Shown: positions 7,201 through 16,446 of the stretch, in pieces
Position numbering within the stretch: the stretch's first letter is position 1
Layout of the letters: the number at the start of each line of letters is the position of its first letter
Origin: Streptomyces sp. YIM 130001
GTDB taxonomy: Bacteria; Actinomycetota; Actinomycetes; Streptomycetales; Streptomycetaceae
Direction of reading: 5' to 3'
Length of the DNA: 64,000 nt
NCBI RefSeq assembly: GCF_003574445.1
Contig: NZ_KZ984560.1
Span: 124,001 to 188,000, forward strand
Position numbers and translations under genes: made by a program
Notes under the pieces: model-generated
The model's database searches: none
What the model saw: only the letters and a program-made list of their open reading frames with translations
Told to the model about the DNA's origin: nothing

Positions 7201-8949
7201 CTCCGCCAGGCGCCCTGCGCGGCCGCGACAGACGGCCCCGCGGCCTCCACTGCCCCGGCGGGCGCGCCGGACGCCACGGCCGCGCTCCTCGCCGAACTCC
7301 GCACCCGCCTCCCCGCGCACCTCGTCCCCGCCGCCCTGGTCCTCACCGACGCCTTCCCGCTCACGCCCAGCGGCAAGGTCGACCGCGCGGCCCTTGCCGA
7401 CGCGGTACCCGCCGCCCTCCCCACCGACCCGTCCCCGGACGCCACCCGGCACCGCACGCGACCGCGCACCCCCGTCGAGGCCCGCATCGCCGGTCTCTGG
7501 CAGCAGACCCTCGGCGGCCCGCACCCGCCCGACGTGCACGAGGACTTCTTCGAGGCGGGCGGCGACTCCCTGACCGCCGCCCGCCTCGCGCTCGCCCTGC
7601 GGCCGGTCCTCGGCACCCGGCTGCCGCTCAACTCCCTGTTCACCGCGCCCACGGTCGCAGCCCTCGCCTCCCTGGACGGCACCCGGGGGGCCACCCGTAC
7701 CGCCACCGAGATCGCCCCACAGCTGCCGCCCGACATCACGGTCACCGGAGCTCCGGAAGAGGCCACCGACTCCCCCGGGACCGTGCTCCTGACGGGCGCC
7801 ACCGGGTTCCTCGGCGCCTTTCTGCTGCGGGCACTCCTGGACCGTACGGACGCCACCGTGCACTGCCTGATCCGGGCCGGCACCCCGGAGCACGCCGAGC
7901 GGCGCCTCGCCGCGACGCTCGACCGCTACCGCCTCACCGTCGACCACGCGCGCGTGAAGGCCGTTCCCGGAGACCTCGCCGCCCCACGGCTCGGCCTGTC
8001 CCCGCAGACGTACGACCGCCTGGCGAGGACCGTCGACGTCGTGCACCACTGCGGCGCGGCGGTCAACCTGGTCGAGCCGTACGAGCGGCTGCGCGCGGCC
8101 AATGTGGACGGCACGGCCGAGATCCTCCGCCTGGCCGCCGCCCACCGCACCGTCCCCGTGCACCACGTCTCCACGGTCGGCGTGCTGTCCGGCGAACCGC
8201 CGTCGGGCGCCTGGCACGGGACGGATCCGCTGCCGCCGGTGACCGGACTGCGGCACGGTTACGCACAGAGCAAGTGGGCGGCCGAGTCGCTCGTCGGGCA
8301 GGCACGCGCGCGTGGACTGCCGGTGACCGTGCACCGCCCGACCCGGGTGACCGGGGACACCGCGACCGGTGTCTGCCCGGACACCGACTTCCTGTGGCTG
8401 CTCCTGCGCACCTGTGCCGAGACCGGCCTCGCGCCCGAGCCCACCCCGGACGGCGCCGACCTCGCCTTCGACCTGGTGGCGGTGGACCGGGCGGCCGAGG
8501 CCCTGGTGACCCTCGCCGGGGACCCGAGAGCAACCGGCTCGACCTTCCACCTGGCGGCCGGCCGCCGCCTCACGCTGTCCACAGCTGTGGACCGGCTGCA
8601 CCGACACGGCTACCGCATCGCGCGCGTGCCGCACGACGCCTGGACCGAGGCACTGCGGCACTCCCCGGCGGGCGCGGCCCTGCTCGGCATCCTGCAGGGC
8701 GAGAGCGGCGAGATCGGCTCCGAGGGCACCCACCGCATCGCCCCGGACACCGCCCGCGCACTGCTCGCCCCGGCCGGCATCGACCTCACCGGCGACGGCC
8801 CCGACCTCTTCCACGCCTGCGTACGCCACCTGCGGCGCACCGGCTTCCTTCCCCCACCGCACACCCCCACCGGCAGCACCGCGCGCGCCACCGCCGCCCC
8901 CACCAGCGCCGCCGCCCCCGAACCTGCGGCACCTCAGCCGTCCCCCTGA
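4279..8949 (+). CDS. NRPS, C-A-PCP-terminal reductase
   Basis: 1556 residues from ATG 4279. The condensation domain (about 12-440) has HHAVLDG at 144-150. The adenylation domain (about 500-1050) has YTSGSTGRPKG from 665, NQYGPSE at 806, YRTGD at 899 and SGKVD with Lys1033. The PCP has GGDSL with Ser1097. The terminal NAD(P)H thioester reductase domain (about 1165-1530) has GATGFLG at 1173 and YAQSK with Tyr1328 and Lys1332. The A4-A5 residues (DV..Q, then A and VV) resemble proline-type codes, a tentative reading. A reductase in place of a thioesterase predicts release as an aldehyde or alcohol, or cyclisation to an imine. A 50-residue Asn/Ser/Glu-rich insert (about 195-245) interrupts the C domain. 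The tail after 1530 is Pro/Ala-rich. Together with the two upstream genes it can make a dipeptide-size product. Confidence 0.92.
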   Translation: MTPEPCMPTTAPDAPDTVHPMTPEQESIWLNDRLHEGPSRYVENWVHRLRGPVDPAAVEHALTAVVARHEALRSRLTEVAGVPSQVVVPAGPVRLDQRTVLPGELDAAVRAAVARPVPLDEPPLLRATLLEVGPQDRVLAVVAHHAVLDGWCFRLLDLEFSELYSAAVAGREPELPPVPLQFGPYARSRAATVLHARVEHGNDKNSQNNQNSENSENSENSDQSQNSQSNQNTDSETGKQPDDPEIAHWRSVLDGAPAESTFPSTRTRPPSPSGRGGQVRFRIDADLHARVRALSRSLRITPFAILAAALSTVVGRPEGRRDVVIGTPVSRRDDPELEPMIACLTDLLPLRTRVEGTFAELARATKSAVWDAVAHREVSYGRLVREVAVDRSPARFPLFQVVLTVDDAQAPGLDLPDVTAERLHAHNGTAKFDAFVHLVPLDASSGGGFLGLLEYADDLWNADEAQRLADRFLTLLDDAVRHPDRPVDELRLLPDTELALLETWSDGAPAPYPEPPLAHEAFRSSAARSPDTPAVVHGSRTLSYGELDAASDALARQLVERGHAGRRIAVCLPRSTALPTAVLAALKAGGSCVPIDPAYPSARRRLMLTDSGATALITTSADDCVPHLSHPGIDVLPVDDTTTQGHRPTVPEQTVALTDLAYVVYTSGSTGRPKGVAMPHRSLAALVDWQRERSSCGAGSRTLQFAPLSFDVAFQELFATWATGGTLVLADDELRRDPEQLLDLIESQGVDRLFLPFVALQQLAEYATATGRRCAAREIVTAGEQLHITPALRTFFGKLTKATLDNQYGPSETHVVTAHRLGPVVADWPERPPIGRPLPGSRVHVLDEHRHPVPAGATGELYVAGVSLADGYLNLPTETATRFVSAPETDARPATDRLYRTGDLARHLPDGSVEFLGRRDTQVKIRGFRVEPAEIETAVRELPGIADAVVVATGTPKRLVAHCTPESPSMADHPLRQAPCAAATDGPAASTAPAGAPDATAALLAELRTRLPAHLVPAALVLTDAFPLTPSGKVDRAALADAVPAALPTDPSPDATRHRTRPRTPVEARIAGLWQQTLGGPHPPDVHEDFFEAGGDSLTAARLALALRPVLGTRLPLNSLFTAPTVAALASLDGTRGATRTATEIAPQLPPDITVTGAPEEATDSPGTVLLTGATGFLGAFLLRALLDRTDATVHCLIRAGTPEHAERRLAATLDRYRLTVDHARVKAVPGDLAAPRLGLSPQTYDRLARTVDVVHHCGAAVNLVEPYERLRAANVDGTAEILRLAAAHRTVPVHHVSTVGVLSGEPPSGAWHGTDPLPPVTGLRHGYAQSKWAAESLVGQARARGLPVTVHRPTRVTGDTATGVCPDTDFLWLLLRTCAETGLAPEPTPDGADLAFDLVAVDRAAEALVTLAGDPRATGSTFHLAAGRRLTLSTAVDRLHRHGYRIARVPHDAWTEALRHSPAGAALLGILQGESGEIGSEGTHRIAPDTARALLAPAGIDLTGDGPDLFHACVRHLRRTGFLPPPHTPTGSTARATAAPTSAAAPEPAAPQPSP
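4853..4880. repeat. 28-bp perfect palindrome inside the NRPS gene
   Basis: Each 14-base arm reads CCGTGCTCCACGCG, and the two arms meet without a spacer. It lies at the start of the Asn/Ser/Glu insert in the condensation domain and centres on CACGCGCGCGTG, a core that recurs in this operon (for example 3206, 7945 and 8303). Confidence 0.9.
4882..4981 (+). repeat. AAC-AGC-GAG simple repeat in NRPS condensation domain
   Basis: An imperfect array of AACAGC(GAG/CAG) units encodes about 33 residues made mostly of Asn, Ser, Glu and Gln. It is in frame and A-rich compared with the flanking DNA (roughly half A, against very GC-rich neighbours), so it stands out by composition alone. Confidence 0.85.
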
Positions 8950-9099
8950 ACACAGCCCCCGACGAATCCCAGTGATCCGGCCCCTACCGCAAACCAACCC
9001 CAGCGGGTAGCGTCACAGCCAGTCCACATCTGTGGACTACACCACTTCCTTTACTCGGATCGTCCGGCACGTTCCTGCCGGTGAAGGGGGCAACAGCCC

Positions 9100-10239
<1,140 letters not shown>

Positions 10240-10280
10240 CCCGCCGCGGCGGCCACAGCGGCCCCGGCACAGCAACTGAC

Positions 10281-10316
10281 CCGAGCGGCCCCGTACTTCG
10301 GTACGGGGCCGCTCGG
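10281..10316. terminator. Terminator after msiK
   Basis: A 16-bp perfect stem (CCGAGCGGCCCCGTAC and its complement) is closed by a TTCG tetraloop, 41 bases after the msiK stop. There is no T-run, as is usual for Streptomyces hairpin terminators. Confidence 0.85.
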
Positions 10317-10526
10317 CCGTTCGGCCTCCCGTCACCGACGCGTACGGCCACACCCGGACGCACACTCGCCGCGTCACCCTTCCGCCGTCAGGTCACCAAA
10401 TACCCCCACAGACAGGTCAATTCGACACCCGCGCGTCAACCCCGGATTCGAAAGGGACCGTCGAAACATCCCTCAACAGGGTGACGAAATGTCGCCAAAT
10501 CATCACCGAGCGCTACGCTCGCTCGC

Positions 10527-10970
10527 GTGACGCACTCCAACAAGCCTCTGCCGCGCCGCGGTCCCGCCCGCCGCATCGGCCGCACCATCGCACTCGTCCT
10601 GCCGGTCTTCCTGGTCCTCACCGGGACCATGGCGGTCGCCACGGTCAACTGGTCGGGGAACCCGGGGAACTCATCGTCGGTGCTCACCGCCTCCGCCGAG
10701 CGCGCCTCGGAACCGGCCAAGGCCCGCGCACCGCACACCCTGCTGCGCGACCGCCTGCTGACCGAGCTCCAGGAGAAGGACCCGGGCATCGCCCTCACCC
10801 ACCTCCAGCAGGAGGTGAACGCCCGTCCGTCGCTCGCCAAGCACTGCGTGTCCCTGGCCCGCGCCCTCGGCCGCGCCGCGGTGAAGCAGTACGGGCCGAC
10901 CCGCGCCCAGTCGTTCTCCCGACCGGTCTGCGACACCGCGTTCGCCGCGGGCGTCGCCCAGCAGACCTGA
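10527..10970 (+). CDS. Small secreted or membrane-anchored protein, unknown function
   Basis: 147 residues from GTG 10527. A basic N-terminus (PRRGPARRIGR) is followed by a hydrophobic segment at about 21-42 (TIALVLPVFLVLTGTMAVAT), consistent with a signal anchor or uncleaved signal peptide. The rest is extracytoplasmic: a Ser-rich linker, then a helical domain with two Cys (in AKHCVSL and SRPVCDTA) that could form a disulfide. No catalytic motif is seen. It lies alone between the msiK terminator and a nucleotidyltransferase gene. I regard it as a real conserved Streptomyces gene because the frame is well biased over its full length, but I can give no function. Confidence 0.7.
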   Translation: MTHSNKPLPRRGPARRIGRTIALVLPVFLVLTGTMAVATVNWSGNPGNSSSVLTASAERASEPAKARAPHTLLRDRLLTELQEKDPGIALTHLQQEVNARPSLAKHCVSLARALGRAAVKQYGPTRAQSFSRPVCDTAFAAGVAQQT

Positions 10971-11190
10971 GCAACCGCCGGGGCACCGCGCGTGCCCCGG
11001 CCACCGACAGCCCGCGGCACCGACGCCCCGGCTCCGCCCCGCAGCCGTAGCCCGCCGGCCTTCACAGGCCCGCGTACGGCCCCCCGGGCGGCCCGGGGCG
11101 TCCGCACGCCACCGCACCGCCTCACGGCCCGCCTCGCCCCACCGCACCGCCGCCCCGTCCGTCCCGCCGCTCCCCGCATACAGTTCGGGC

Positions 11191-11919
11191 ATGACGAGCA
11201 CCCCCGAGTCCCGCCCGACGCAGGCGGTCGTCCTGGCCGGCGGCCAGGGTTCACGGCTGCGCCCCTACACCGACGACCGGCCGAAGCCGATGGTCGAGAT
11301 CCCCGGCACCGGAACGCCGATCATCGGCCACCAACTGGCCTGGCTGGCCGCCGAGGGCGTCACCGACGCGGTCGTCTCCTGCGGGCACCTCGCGGAGGTC
11401 CTCGAGGACTGGCTCGCCTCCGCCGAACTGCCCCTGAGAGTCAGCACGGTGGTGGAGACCGAACCGCTCGGCCGCGGTGGCGGCCTCAAGTACGCGGCCG
11501 CCCGCCTCCCGCATCCCGACCGCTCCTGGTACGCCACCAACGGCGACATCTGGACCCGCTTCTCGCTCCGCGAGATGGCCGACTTCCACACCGAGCGGGA
11601 TGCCACCGCCACCCTGGCCCTCGCCCGCCCCCGCATCCCCTGGGGCGCCGTGGAGACCGACGACTTCGGCCACATCACGGACTTCATCGAGTCCCCGACG
11701 GTCTCGTACCAGATCAACGCCGGCGTCTACGTCTTCGCTCCGTCCTTCGCAGGGCTGCTGCCGGAGCGCGGCGACCACGAGCGCACCACGTTCCCGCGGC
11801 TCGCCCGGGAACGGCGCCTGGCCGGATTCCCGCTCCCGCAGGGCGCGTACTGGCGGGCCATCGACACCGCCAAGGACCTCACCGAGGCCGCCAAGGAGCT
11901 CTCCCGGCAAAGCCGTTGA
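11191..11919 (+). CDS. Sugar-1-phosphate nucleotidyltransferase family protein
   Basis: 242 residues from ATG 11191. The N-terminus carries the nucleotidyltransferase signature LAGGQGSRLRPYTDDRPKPM, which binds the NTP phosphates and the sugar phosphate. NGDIW (about 111-115) matches the metal-binding Asp region of RmlA/GalU-type folds. The length fits a bare catalytic domain without a C-terminal beta-helix. It would make an NDP-sugar from NTP and sugar-1-phosphate; the sugar and base cannot be told from sequence. No sugar-modifying genes are adjacent, so a housekeeping glycan role is more likely than a pathway-specific one (inference). It is transcribed toward the DoxX gene, with a shared terminator between. 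Confidence 0.85.
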   Translation: MTSTPESRPTQAVVLAGGQGSRLRPYTDDRPKPMVEIPGTGTPIIGHQLAWLAAEGVTDAVVSCGHLAEVLEDWLASAELPLRVSTVVETEPLGRGGGLKYAAARLPHPDRSWYATNGDIWTRFSLREMADFHTERDATATLALARPRIPWGAVETDDFGHITDFIESPTVSYQINAGVYVFAPSFAGLLPERGDHERTTFPRLARERRLAGFPLPQGAYWRAIDTAKDLTEAAKELSRQSR

Positions 11920-11954
11920 CCGAACCGGCACCGAGCGGAACCGCCACCCCACGA

Positions 11955-12000
11955 CGGCTTCGGGCCCGGCACCCCACACGGGATACCGGGCCCGAAGCCG
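11955..12000. terminator. Bidirectional terminator between convergent genes
   Basis: A 15-bp perfect stem (CGGCTTCGGGCCCGG with its complement at 11986-12000) has a 16-base loop, midway between the nucleotidyltransferase stop and the DoxX-family stop. Confidence 0.8.
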
Positions 12001-12039
12001 ACAACACGAGCTGTTCCACGCCGATCCGGACGACAAGCC

Positions 12040-13728
12040 CTAGCCGAGCAGCCCTCCGACCAGCCGCCCCTGGTTCTCGTTCGACCCGCCGTTGCCCGAG
12101 TCGGGCGGCGGGTTCTCGGCCGGAGCCTCGCCCCCGCTCGTGCCACCGCCCGTGGACGGCGCGCCCCCGGGGTCCGGCGGCGGCGCGGCGGGCTGCTGCT
12201 CCTGCGGCGGCGCCTGCCCCGTGGTGCCCTGCGGCTGGTTCGGCTGCTGCCCGGTGCCACCGGCCGGCGACGACTCGGGTGCCGTACCCGGCTGCGTCGC
12301 CCGCGCGGACGGCTCCGCGGGGCCAACCTGACCCGGCGTGCCGGACGACGACGGAGTGCGGCGCTCGTCGCGCCGCTCCCCGGGCTTCTTCGGCAGCGGC
12401 GAACCCGGCAGTTCGTTGCGCGGGGACTCCCCGGGCCCGGGAACCCGCACCCGGTCGGCGTCGCGCACCGCACCGCCGAGCAACGCGCCGACGAGCAGTG
12501 TCAGACCGACCAGGACCGCGGCGATCAACGCGCCCCTGCGCAGCACCCGGCGGCGCAGATCCCAGATGTCCGCGCGCGGCCCGAGCGTGCGCCAGGCCTC
12601 ACCCGCGAGCCGCGCGTCGACCGAGTACACGGGCGCACCGGCGATGATCAACGGGCTCCAGGCGGCCAGGTAGAGCATGTCCGGCGCGTCGTAGACCGGC
12701 ACGCTCCGCCAGCTGACCGTCACCAGGAGGGCGGCCGAGAGCAGCGCCCCGATACCCGCGGCGAACCGCTGCCAGAGCCCGAGCACCGTCAGGACCCCGA
12801 CGCCGACCTGCAGGAACGCGATGAACAGACCGGCACCGACCGGGTGCTGGAGCGCGAAGTCGCGCAGCGGCTCGGCGAGCGCCCACGGGTGGAGCGAGGT
12901 CAGCCACTTGACCATCGAACCGCGGTCGCCGCCGTCGAAGTACACCGGGTCGCAGAGCTTGCTCATGCCGGCGTAGATCGAGATGAAGCCGAGGAAGATC
13001 CGCAGCGGGAGCAGCACCACGCCGAGGTTCATCCGGCGCCCGGGGTAGTACGCGTGCCGCACCGGGTCGCTGCCGGAGCGTCGCCGCCCGGTCGACCGGT
13101 CCGCCTGGTCACGGTCGAGGTCGTACGTGTCGTCGTCGCCGTACCCCGCGAACATGCCGGCGTCGCGCCCGCCTTCACCCGCGCCACCGCCCCCGCCGGC
13201 GGACGGGAGCAGCATCGTCTCGTCCGTGCGGGGGTGTCGGGGAGCGACGACGTGCGGCGTCTCGACGGTGCTCTCGGTGTCGCCGTACGCGGGATCCGCG
13301 ACGCCGACCCGGGGGATGACCTGCGTCGCCGCACCGCCCTCGAAGGTCTCCAGCGGGGCACGGGCGTCGTCACCGTGCCGGACGCCGCTGCCGCGCACCG
13401 CCTGCAGGAGCCCGGTGGCACCCGGGTCGCCGGGCTCGCTGCGGCCGCTCCAGACGACCGGCGCCCGCCGCCTGCGGACGGCGCCGGCGGCTCCCGCCAC
13501 CGGGATCACCGTGGTCGCCGCAGCGGCCCCGGTGGACGCGAAGTGCCGTGTGATGCGCGGGGACTGGGCCCGCTGAGCTGCGGGAAGCTGCACGCGGAAG
13601 CTCGCGTGGTTGACGACGACCTGCGCCGGATCGCACGGCACCTTCGCCATGCTCAGCGCGGGACCCTCGTCGAAACCCGAGGTGCTTCCGCCCGTGGGTG
13701 TGCGGGGTGTTCTGGTGTCCACACTCAT
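12040..13728 (-). CDS. DoxX-family membrane protein with long disordered tails
   Basis: 562 residues. Residues 1 to about 230 are a low-complexity cytoplasmic region rich in Gly, Asp and Arg. The DoxX-like four-helix membrane unit follows (RIFLGFISIYAGMSKLCDPVYF, then AGLFIAFLQVGVGVLTVLG, FAAGIGALLSAALLVTVSW and LYLAAWSPLIIAGAPVYS). A further helix (IAAVLVGLTLLVGALLGG) leads to a Pro/Gly/Gln-rich C-terminal extracytoplasmic tail of about 140 residues. DoxX relatives are small quinone- or redox-linked membrane proteins, and in actinobacteria one forms a complex with SodA and a thiosulfate sulfurtransferase. The core here fits the family; the extensions and any partner are unexplained. The start is ATG 13728. 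The neighbours run in the same direction but are 160 bp away. Confidence 0.85.
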   Translation of the reverse strand: MSVDTRTPRTPTGGSTSGFDEGPALSMAKVPCDPAQVVVNHASFRVQLPAAQRAQSPRITRHFASTGAAAATTVIPVAGAAGAVRRRRAPVVWSGRSEPGDPGATGLLQAVRGSGVRHGDDARAPLETFEGGAATQVIPRVGVADPAYGDTESTVETPHVVAPRHPRTDETMLLPSAGGGGGAGEGGRDAGMFAGYGDDDTYDLDRDQADRSTGRRRSGSDPVRHAYYPGRRMNLGVVLLPLRIFLGFISIYAGMSKLCDPVYFDGGDRGSMVKWLTSLHPWALAEPLRDFALQHPVGAGLFIAFLQVGVGVLTVLGLWQRFAAGIGALLSAALLVTVSWRSVPVYDAPDMLYLAAWSPLIIAGAPVYSVDARLAGEAWRTLGPRADIWDLRRRVLRRGALIAAVLVGLTLLVGALLGGAVRDADRVRVPGPGESPRNELPGSPLPKKPGERRDERRTPSSSGTPGQVGPAEPSARATQPGTAPESSPAGGTGQQPNQPQGTTGQAPPQEQQPAAPPPDPGGAPSTGGGTSGGEAPAENPPPDSGNGGSNENQGRLVGGLLG

Positions 13729-13890
13729 CTAACCGAGTGATGTGTGGTTAGGACACTGCCTCGGACGCCCCGATCTGTCCGGACCGCGTCAAGCCCCGCC
13801 GTACGTCCGGGCCTTGGGCCCGACACCCGTCAACGGCCCGGCCGCCGCACCCACTCGGCAACGGCGGCCGGCACGCGCGCGTGCCACCGG

Positions 13891-14841
13891 TCAGGCGCGT
13901 CGGCGCGCCGCCTCGTACAGCACAACTCCCGTGGCCACACCGGCGTTCAAGGACTCCGCGCCACCCGGCATCGGGATCCGGGCGAGGATGTCGCAGGTCT
14001 CGCCGACGAGCCGGGACAGGCCCTTGCCCTCGCTGCCGACGACGATCACCACGGGGCCGTCCAGGGCCGCGATGTCCCCGACCTCCGTCTCGCCGTCCGC
14101 CGCCAGACCGACCACGGTGAGCCCGGCCTTCTGGTACCCCTCGAGCGCCCTGGTCAGGTTGGTCGCCCGCGCCACCGGCGTACGTGCCGCGGTACCGGCC
14201 GACGTCTTCCAGGCTCCCGCCGTCATCCCGGCGGCACGCCGCTCGGGCACCACGACGCCGTGCCCGCCGAAGGCGGTCACGGAACGCACCACCGCGCCGA
14301 GGTTGCGCGGGTCGGTGACCCCGTCCAGCGCGACGATCAGCGGCTCCTCGCCGTTGTCGTAGGCCACTGCGGCCAGGTCCTCGGGGTGGGCGTACTCGTA
14401 CGGCGGTACCTGCAGGACGACGCCCTGGTGGTTCAGACCGTTCGTCATCCGGTCCAGCTCGGCGCGCGGCGCCTCCATCAGGTTGATGCCGCCGCGGTCG
14501 GCCGCCAGCTGCAGCAACTCGCGCACGCGCTCGTCGTTGTCGATGAACTGCTGCACGTAGAGCGTCTTCGCGGGCACGCCCTCGCGCAGCGCCTCGACGA
14601 CCGGGTTACGGCCGACGACCATCTCCGAGGTGCCCTTGCCGCCGCGCCGCTGCGGCGGCTTGCGGGTCGCGGCCCTGGCCTGCGCCCCGGCGATCCGGTT
14701 CTTCTTGTGTCCCTTGCGCGCCTCGGCGGGCGGCGTCGGGCCCTTTCCCTCGAGCCCGCGGCGCCGCTTGCCACCGCTGCCGACCTGCGCGCCCTTCTTG
14801 TTGGACGTGCGGCGGTTCCTGCGCTGGCTGTTCCCGGCCAT
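13891..14841 (-). CDS. rlmB: 23S rRNA (guanosine-2'-O)-methyltransferase, TrmH/RlmB type
   Basis: 316 residues. The first about 75 are a very basic extension (RRNRRTSNKK..., KKNRIAG) likely to touch RNA. A substrate-binding L30e-like domain (about 80-150, starting VVGRNPVVEALREGVPAKTLYV) is followed by the SPOUT catalytic domain. SPOUT motif 1 is TDPRNLGAVVRS, motif 2 is VIVVGSEGKGLSRL, and motif 3 is IPMPGGAESLNAGVATGVVLYE; these form the trefoil-knot SAM site. It methylates the 2'-O of a guanosine in 23S rRNA (family knowledge). The gene follows cysS in the same direction with a 94-bp gap, a conserved actinobacterial pairing. The exact target base is not deducible. Confidence 0.92.
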   Translation of the reverse strand: MAGNSQRRNRRTSNKKGAQVGSGGKRRRGLEGKGPTPPAEARKGHKKNRIAGAQARAATRKPPQRRGGKGTSEMVVGRNPVVEALREGVPAKTLYVQQFIDNDERVRELLQLAADRGGINLMEAPRAELDRMTNGLNHQGVVLQVPPYEYAHPEDLAAVAYDNGEEPLIVALDGVTDPRNLGAVVRSVTAFGGHGVVVPERRAAGMTAGAWKTSAGTAARTPVARATNLTRALEGYQKAGLTVVGLAADGETEVGDIAALDGPVVIVVGSEGKGLSRLVGETCDILARIPMPGGAESLNAGVATGVVLYEAARRRA

Positions 14842-14935
14842 GACCTACCTGTTTCTGACTGCGTATGTGCGTACGTATAGGAAGTGTGCAGCCCGGCCCA
14901 CCCGGCAGCACGTTCACGACGGGTTCAGTGGGCGG

Positions 14936-16336
14936 TCACCGGGGTCCGAGGGTCCAGCGTGGACCCTCCGGGCTGTCCTCGATGACCAGGCCCGACTGGC
15001 CGAGCTCGTCGCGGATGGCGTCGGCGGTCGCCCAGTCCTTGCGGGCGCGGGCCGCCTCCCGCTGCTGCAGCACGAGCCGCACCAAGGTGTCCACCGCACC
15101 GTGCAGTTCGTCGCCACCGCCCTGGTCGCCGGCCCAGTGCTCGGCGAGCGGGTCGAGACCGAGTACGCCGAGCATGGCACGGACCTCGGCGAGCCGGGCG
15201 ACGGCCGTCTCCTTGTCGTCCGCGGCGAGCGCCGAGTTCCCCTGCCGGACCGCGGTGTGCACGATCGCCAGGGCCTGCGGCACACCGAGGTCGTCGTCCA
15301 TCGCCTCGGCGAAGGCGGGCGGCACCTCGGCCGCGGCAGGGACGGCCTTCCCCGCCTTTTCGCTGACCCGCTGCACGAAGCCCTCGATCCGCGCGAACGC
15401 GGACTCCGCCTCACGCAGGGCTTCCACGCTGTACTCGATGGTCGAGCGGTAGTGCGGGGTGCCCAGGTAGTAGCGAAGGACGATCGGACGCCACTGCTTG
15501 ACCATCTCGCTGACCAGCACCGAGTTGCCGAGCGACTTGGACATCTTCTCGCCGGACATGGTCACCCAGGCGTTGTGCACCCAGTACGAGGCGAAATCGT
15601 CGCCGTAACCCTTGGCCTGCGCGATCTCGTTCTCGTGGTGGGGGAAAACCAGGTCGAGCCCGCCGCCGTGGATGTCGAAAGCGGTGCCCAGGTACTTGTG
15701 CGCCATCGCCGAGCATTCCAGGTGCCAGCCCGGCCGGCCGCGGCCCCAGGGCGTCTCCCAGCTGGGCTCACCCGGCTTCACGGCCTTCCACATGGCGAAG
15801 TCCCGCGGGTCGCGCTTGCCGGTCTCGCCCTCGCCGGACGGCTGCCGCAGATCGTCCAGGTCCTGGTTGGACAGCTGCAGGTAGCCGGGGAAGGAGCGGA
15901 CGTCGAAGTAGACGTTCCCGTCCGCCTCGTAGGCGTGCCCGCGCTCGATCAAGCCGCACATCATCTCGATCATCTCGGTGATGTGCCCGGTCGCGCGGGG
16001 CTCGTAGGTGGGCGGCAGGCAGCCGAGCGCGGTGTAGCCGTCGTTGAACGCGCGCTCGTTCTCGTAGCCGATCGCCCACCAGGGGCGGCCCTGCTCGGCG
16101 GACTTCTTGATGATCTTGTCGTCGATGTCCGTGACGTTCCGTACGAACGTCACGTCGTAGCCGCGGTAGTCGAACCAGCGGCGCAGGATGTCGAAGTTGA
16201 GCCCCGACCTGATGTGCCCGATGTGCGGTGCGGCCTGCACGGTGGCGCCACACAGGTAGATCGAGACACAGCCCGGCGTGAGCGGGGAGAAGTCACGGAT
16301 CTGCCGGGCGCTGGTGTCGTACAGGCGAATGGTCAC
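14936..16336 (-). CDS. cysS: Cysteinyl-tRNA synthetase
   Basis: 466 residues, the normal length. The class I signature HIGH appears as PHIGH (37-41), the zinc ligand Cys29 is in YLCGATVQ, and KMSKS is at 264-268 followed by LGN. The central block WHLECSAMAHKYLG and the HGGGLDLVFPHHENEIAQ segment (with the remaining zinc ligands) match CysRS and the related MshC; the ordinary KMSKS loop and position next to rlmB favour CysRS. It charges tRNA-Cys with cysteine using ATP. The start ATG 16336 lies 110 bp from the next gene, which leaves room for its own promoter. Confidence 0.95.
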   Translation of the reverse strand: MTIRLYDTSARQIRDFSPLTPGCVSIYLCGATVQAAPHIGHIRSGLNFDILRRWFDYRGYDVTFVRNVTDIDDKIIKKSAEQGRPWWAIGYENERAFNDGYTALGCLPPTYEPRATGHITEMIEMMCGLIERGHAYEADGNVYFDVRSFPGYLQLSNQDLDDLRQPSGEGETGKRDPRDFAMWKAVKPGEPSWETPWGRGRPGWHLECSAMAHKYLGTAFDIHGGGLDLVFPHHENEIAQAKGYGDDFASYWVHNAWVTMSGEKMSKSLGNSVLVSEMVKQWRPIVLRYYLGTPHYRSTIEYSVEALREAESAFARIEGFVQRVSEKAGKAVPAAAEVPPAFAEAMDDDLGVPQALAIVHTAVRQGNSALAADDKETAVARLAEVRAMLGVLGLDPLAEHWAGDQGGGDELHGAVDTLVRLVLQQREAARARKDWATADAIRDELGQSGLVIEDSPEGPRWTLGPR

Positions 16337-16446
16337 GCATCAAGGGTAGTGCGCCCACAGCAGTGCCCCGCGCCCTGTCCGTGGCCGCGGGACACGTTTG
16401 CGACTTTCCGGCGCGGTCCGCCGCGGGGGGCGTTCCGGCCGGACGT

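Noticed and set aside
6376..8997. 873-codon open frame antisense to the NRPS gene
   Set aside because: It is the G/C-rich shadow of a strongly biased coding strand. It has no domain motifs, and the sense frame carries complete A, PCP and reductase motifs.
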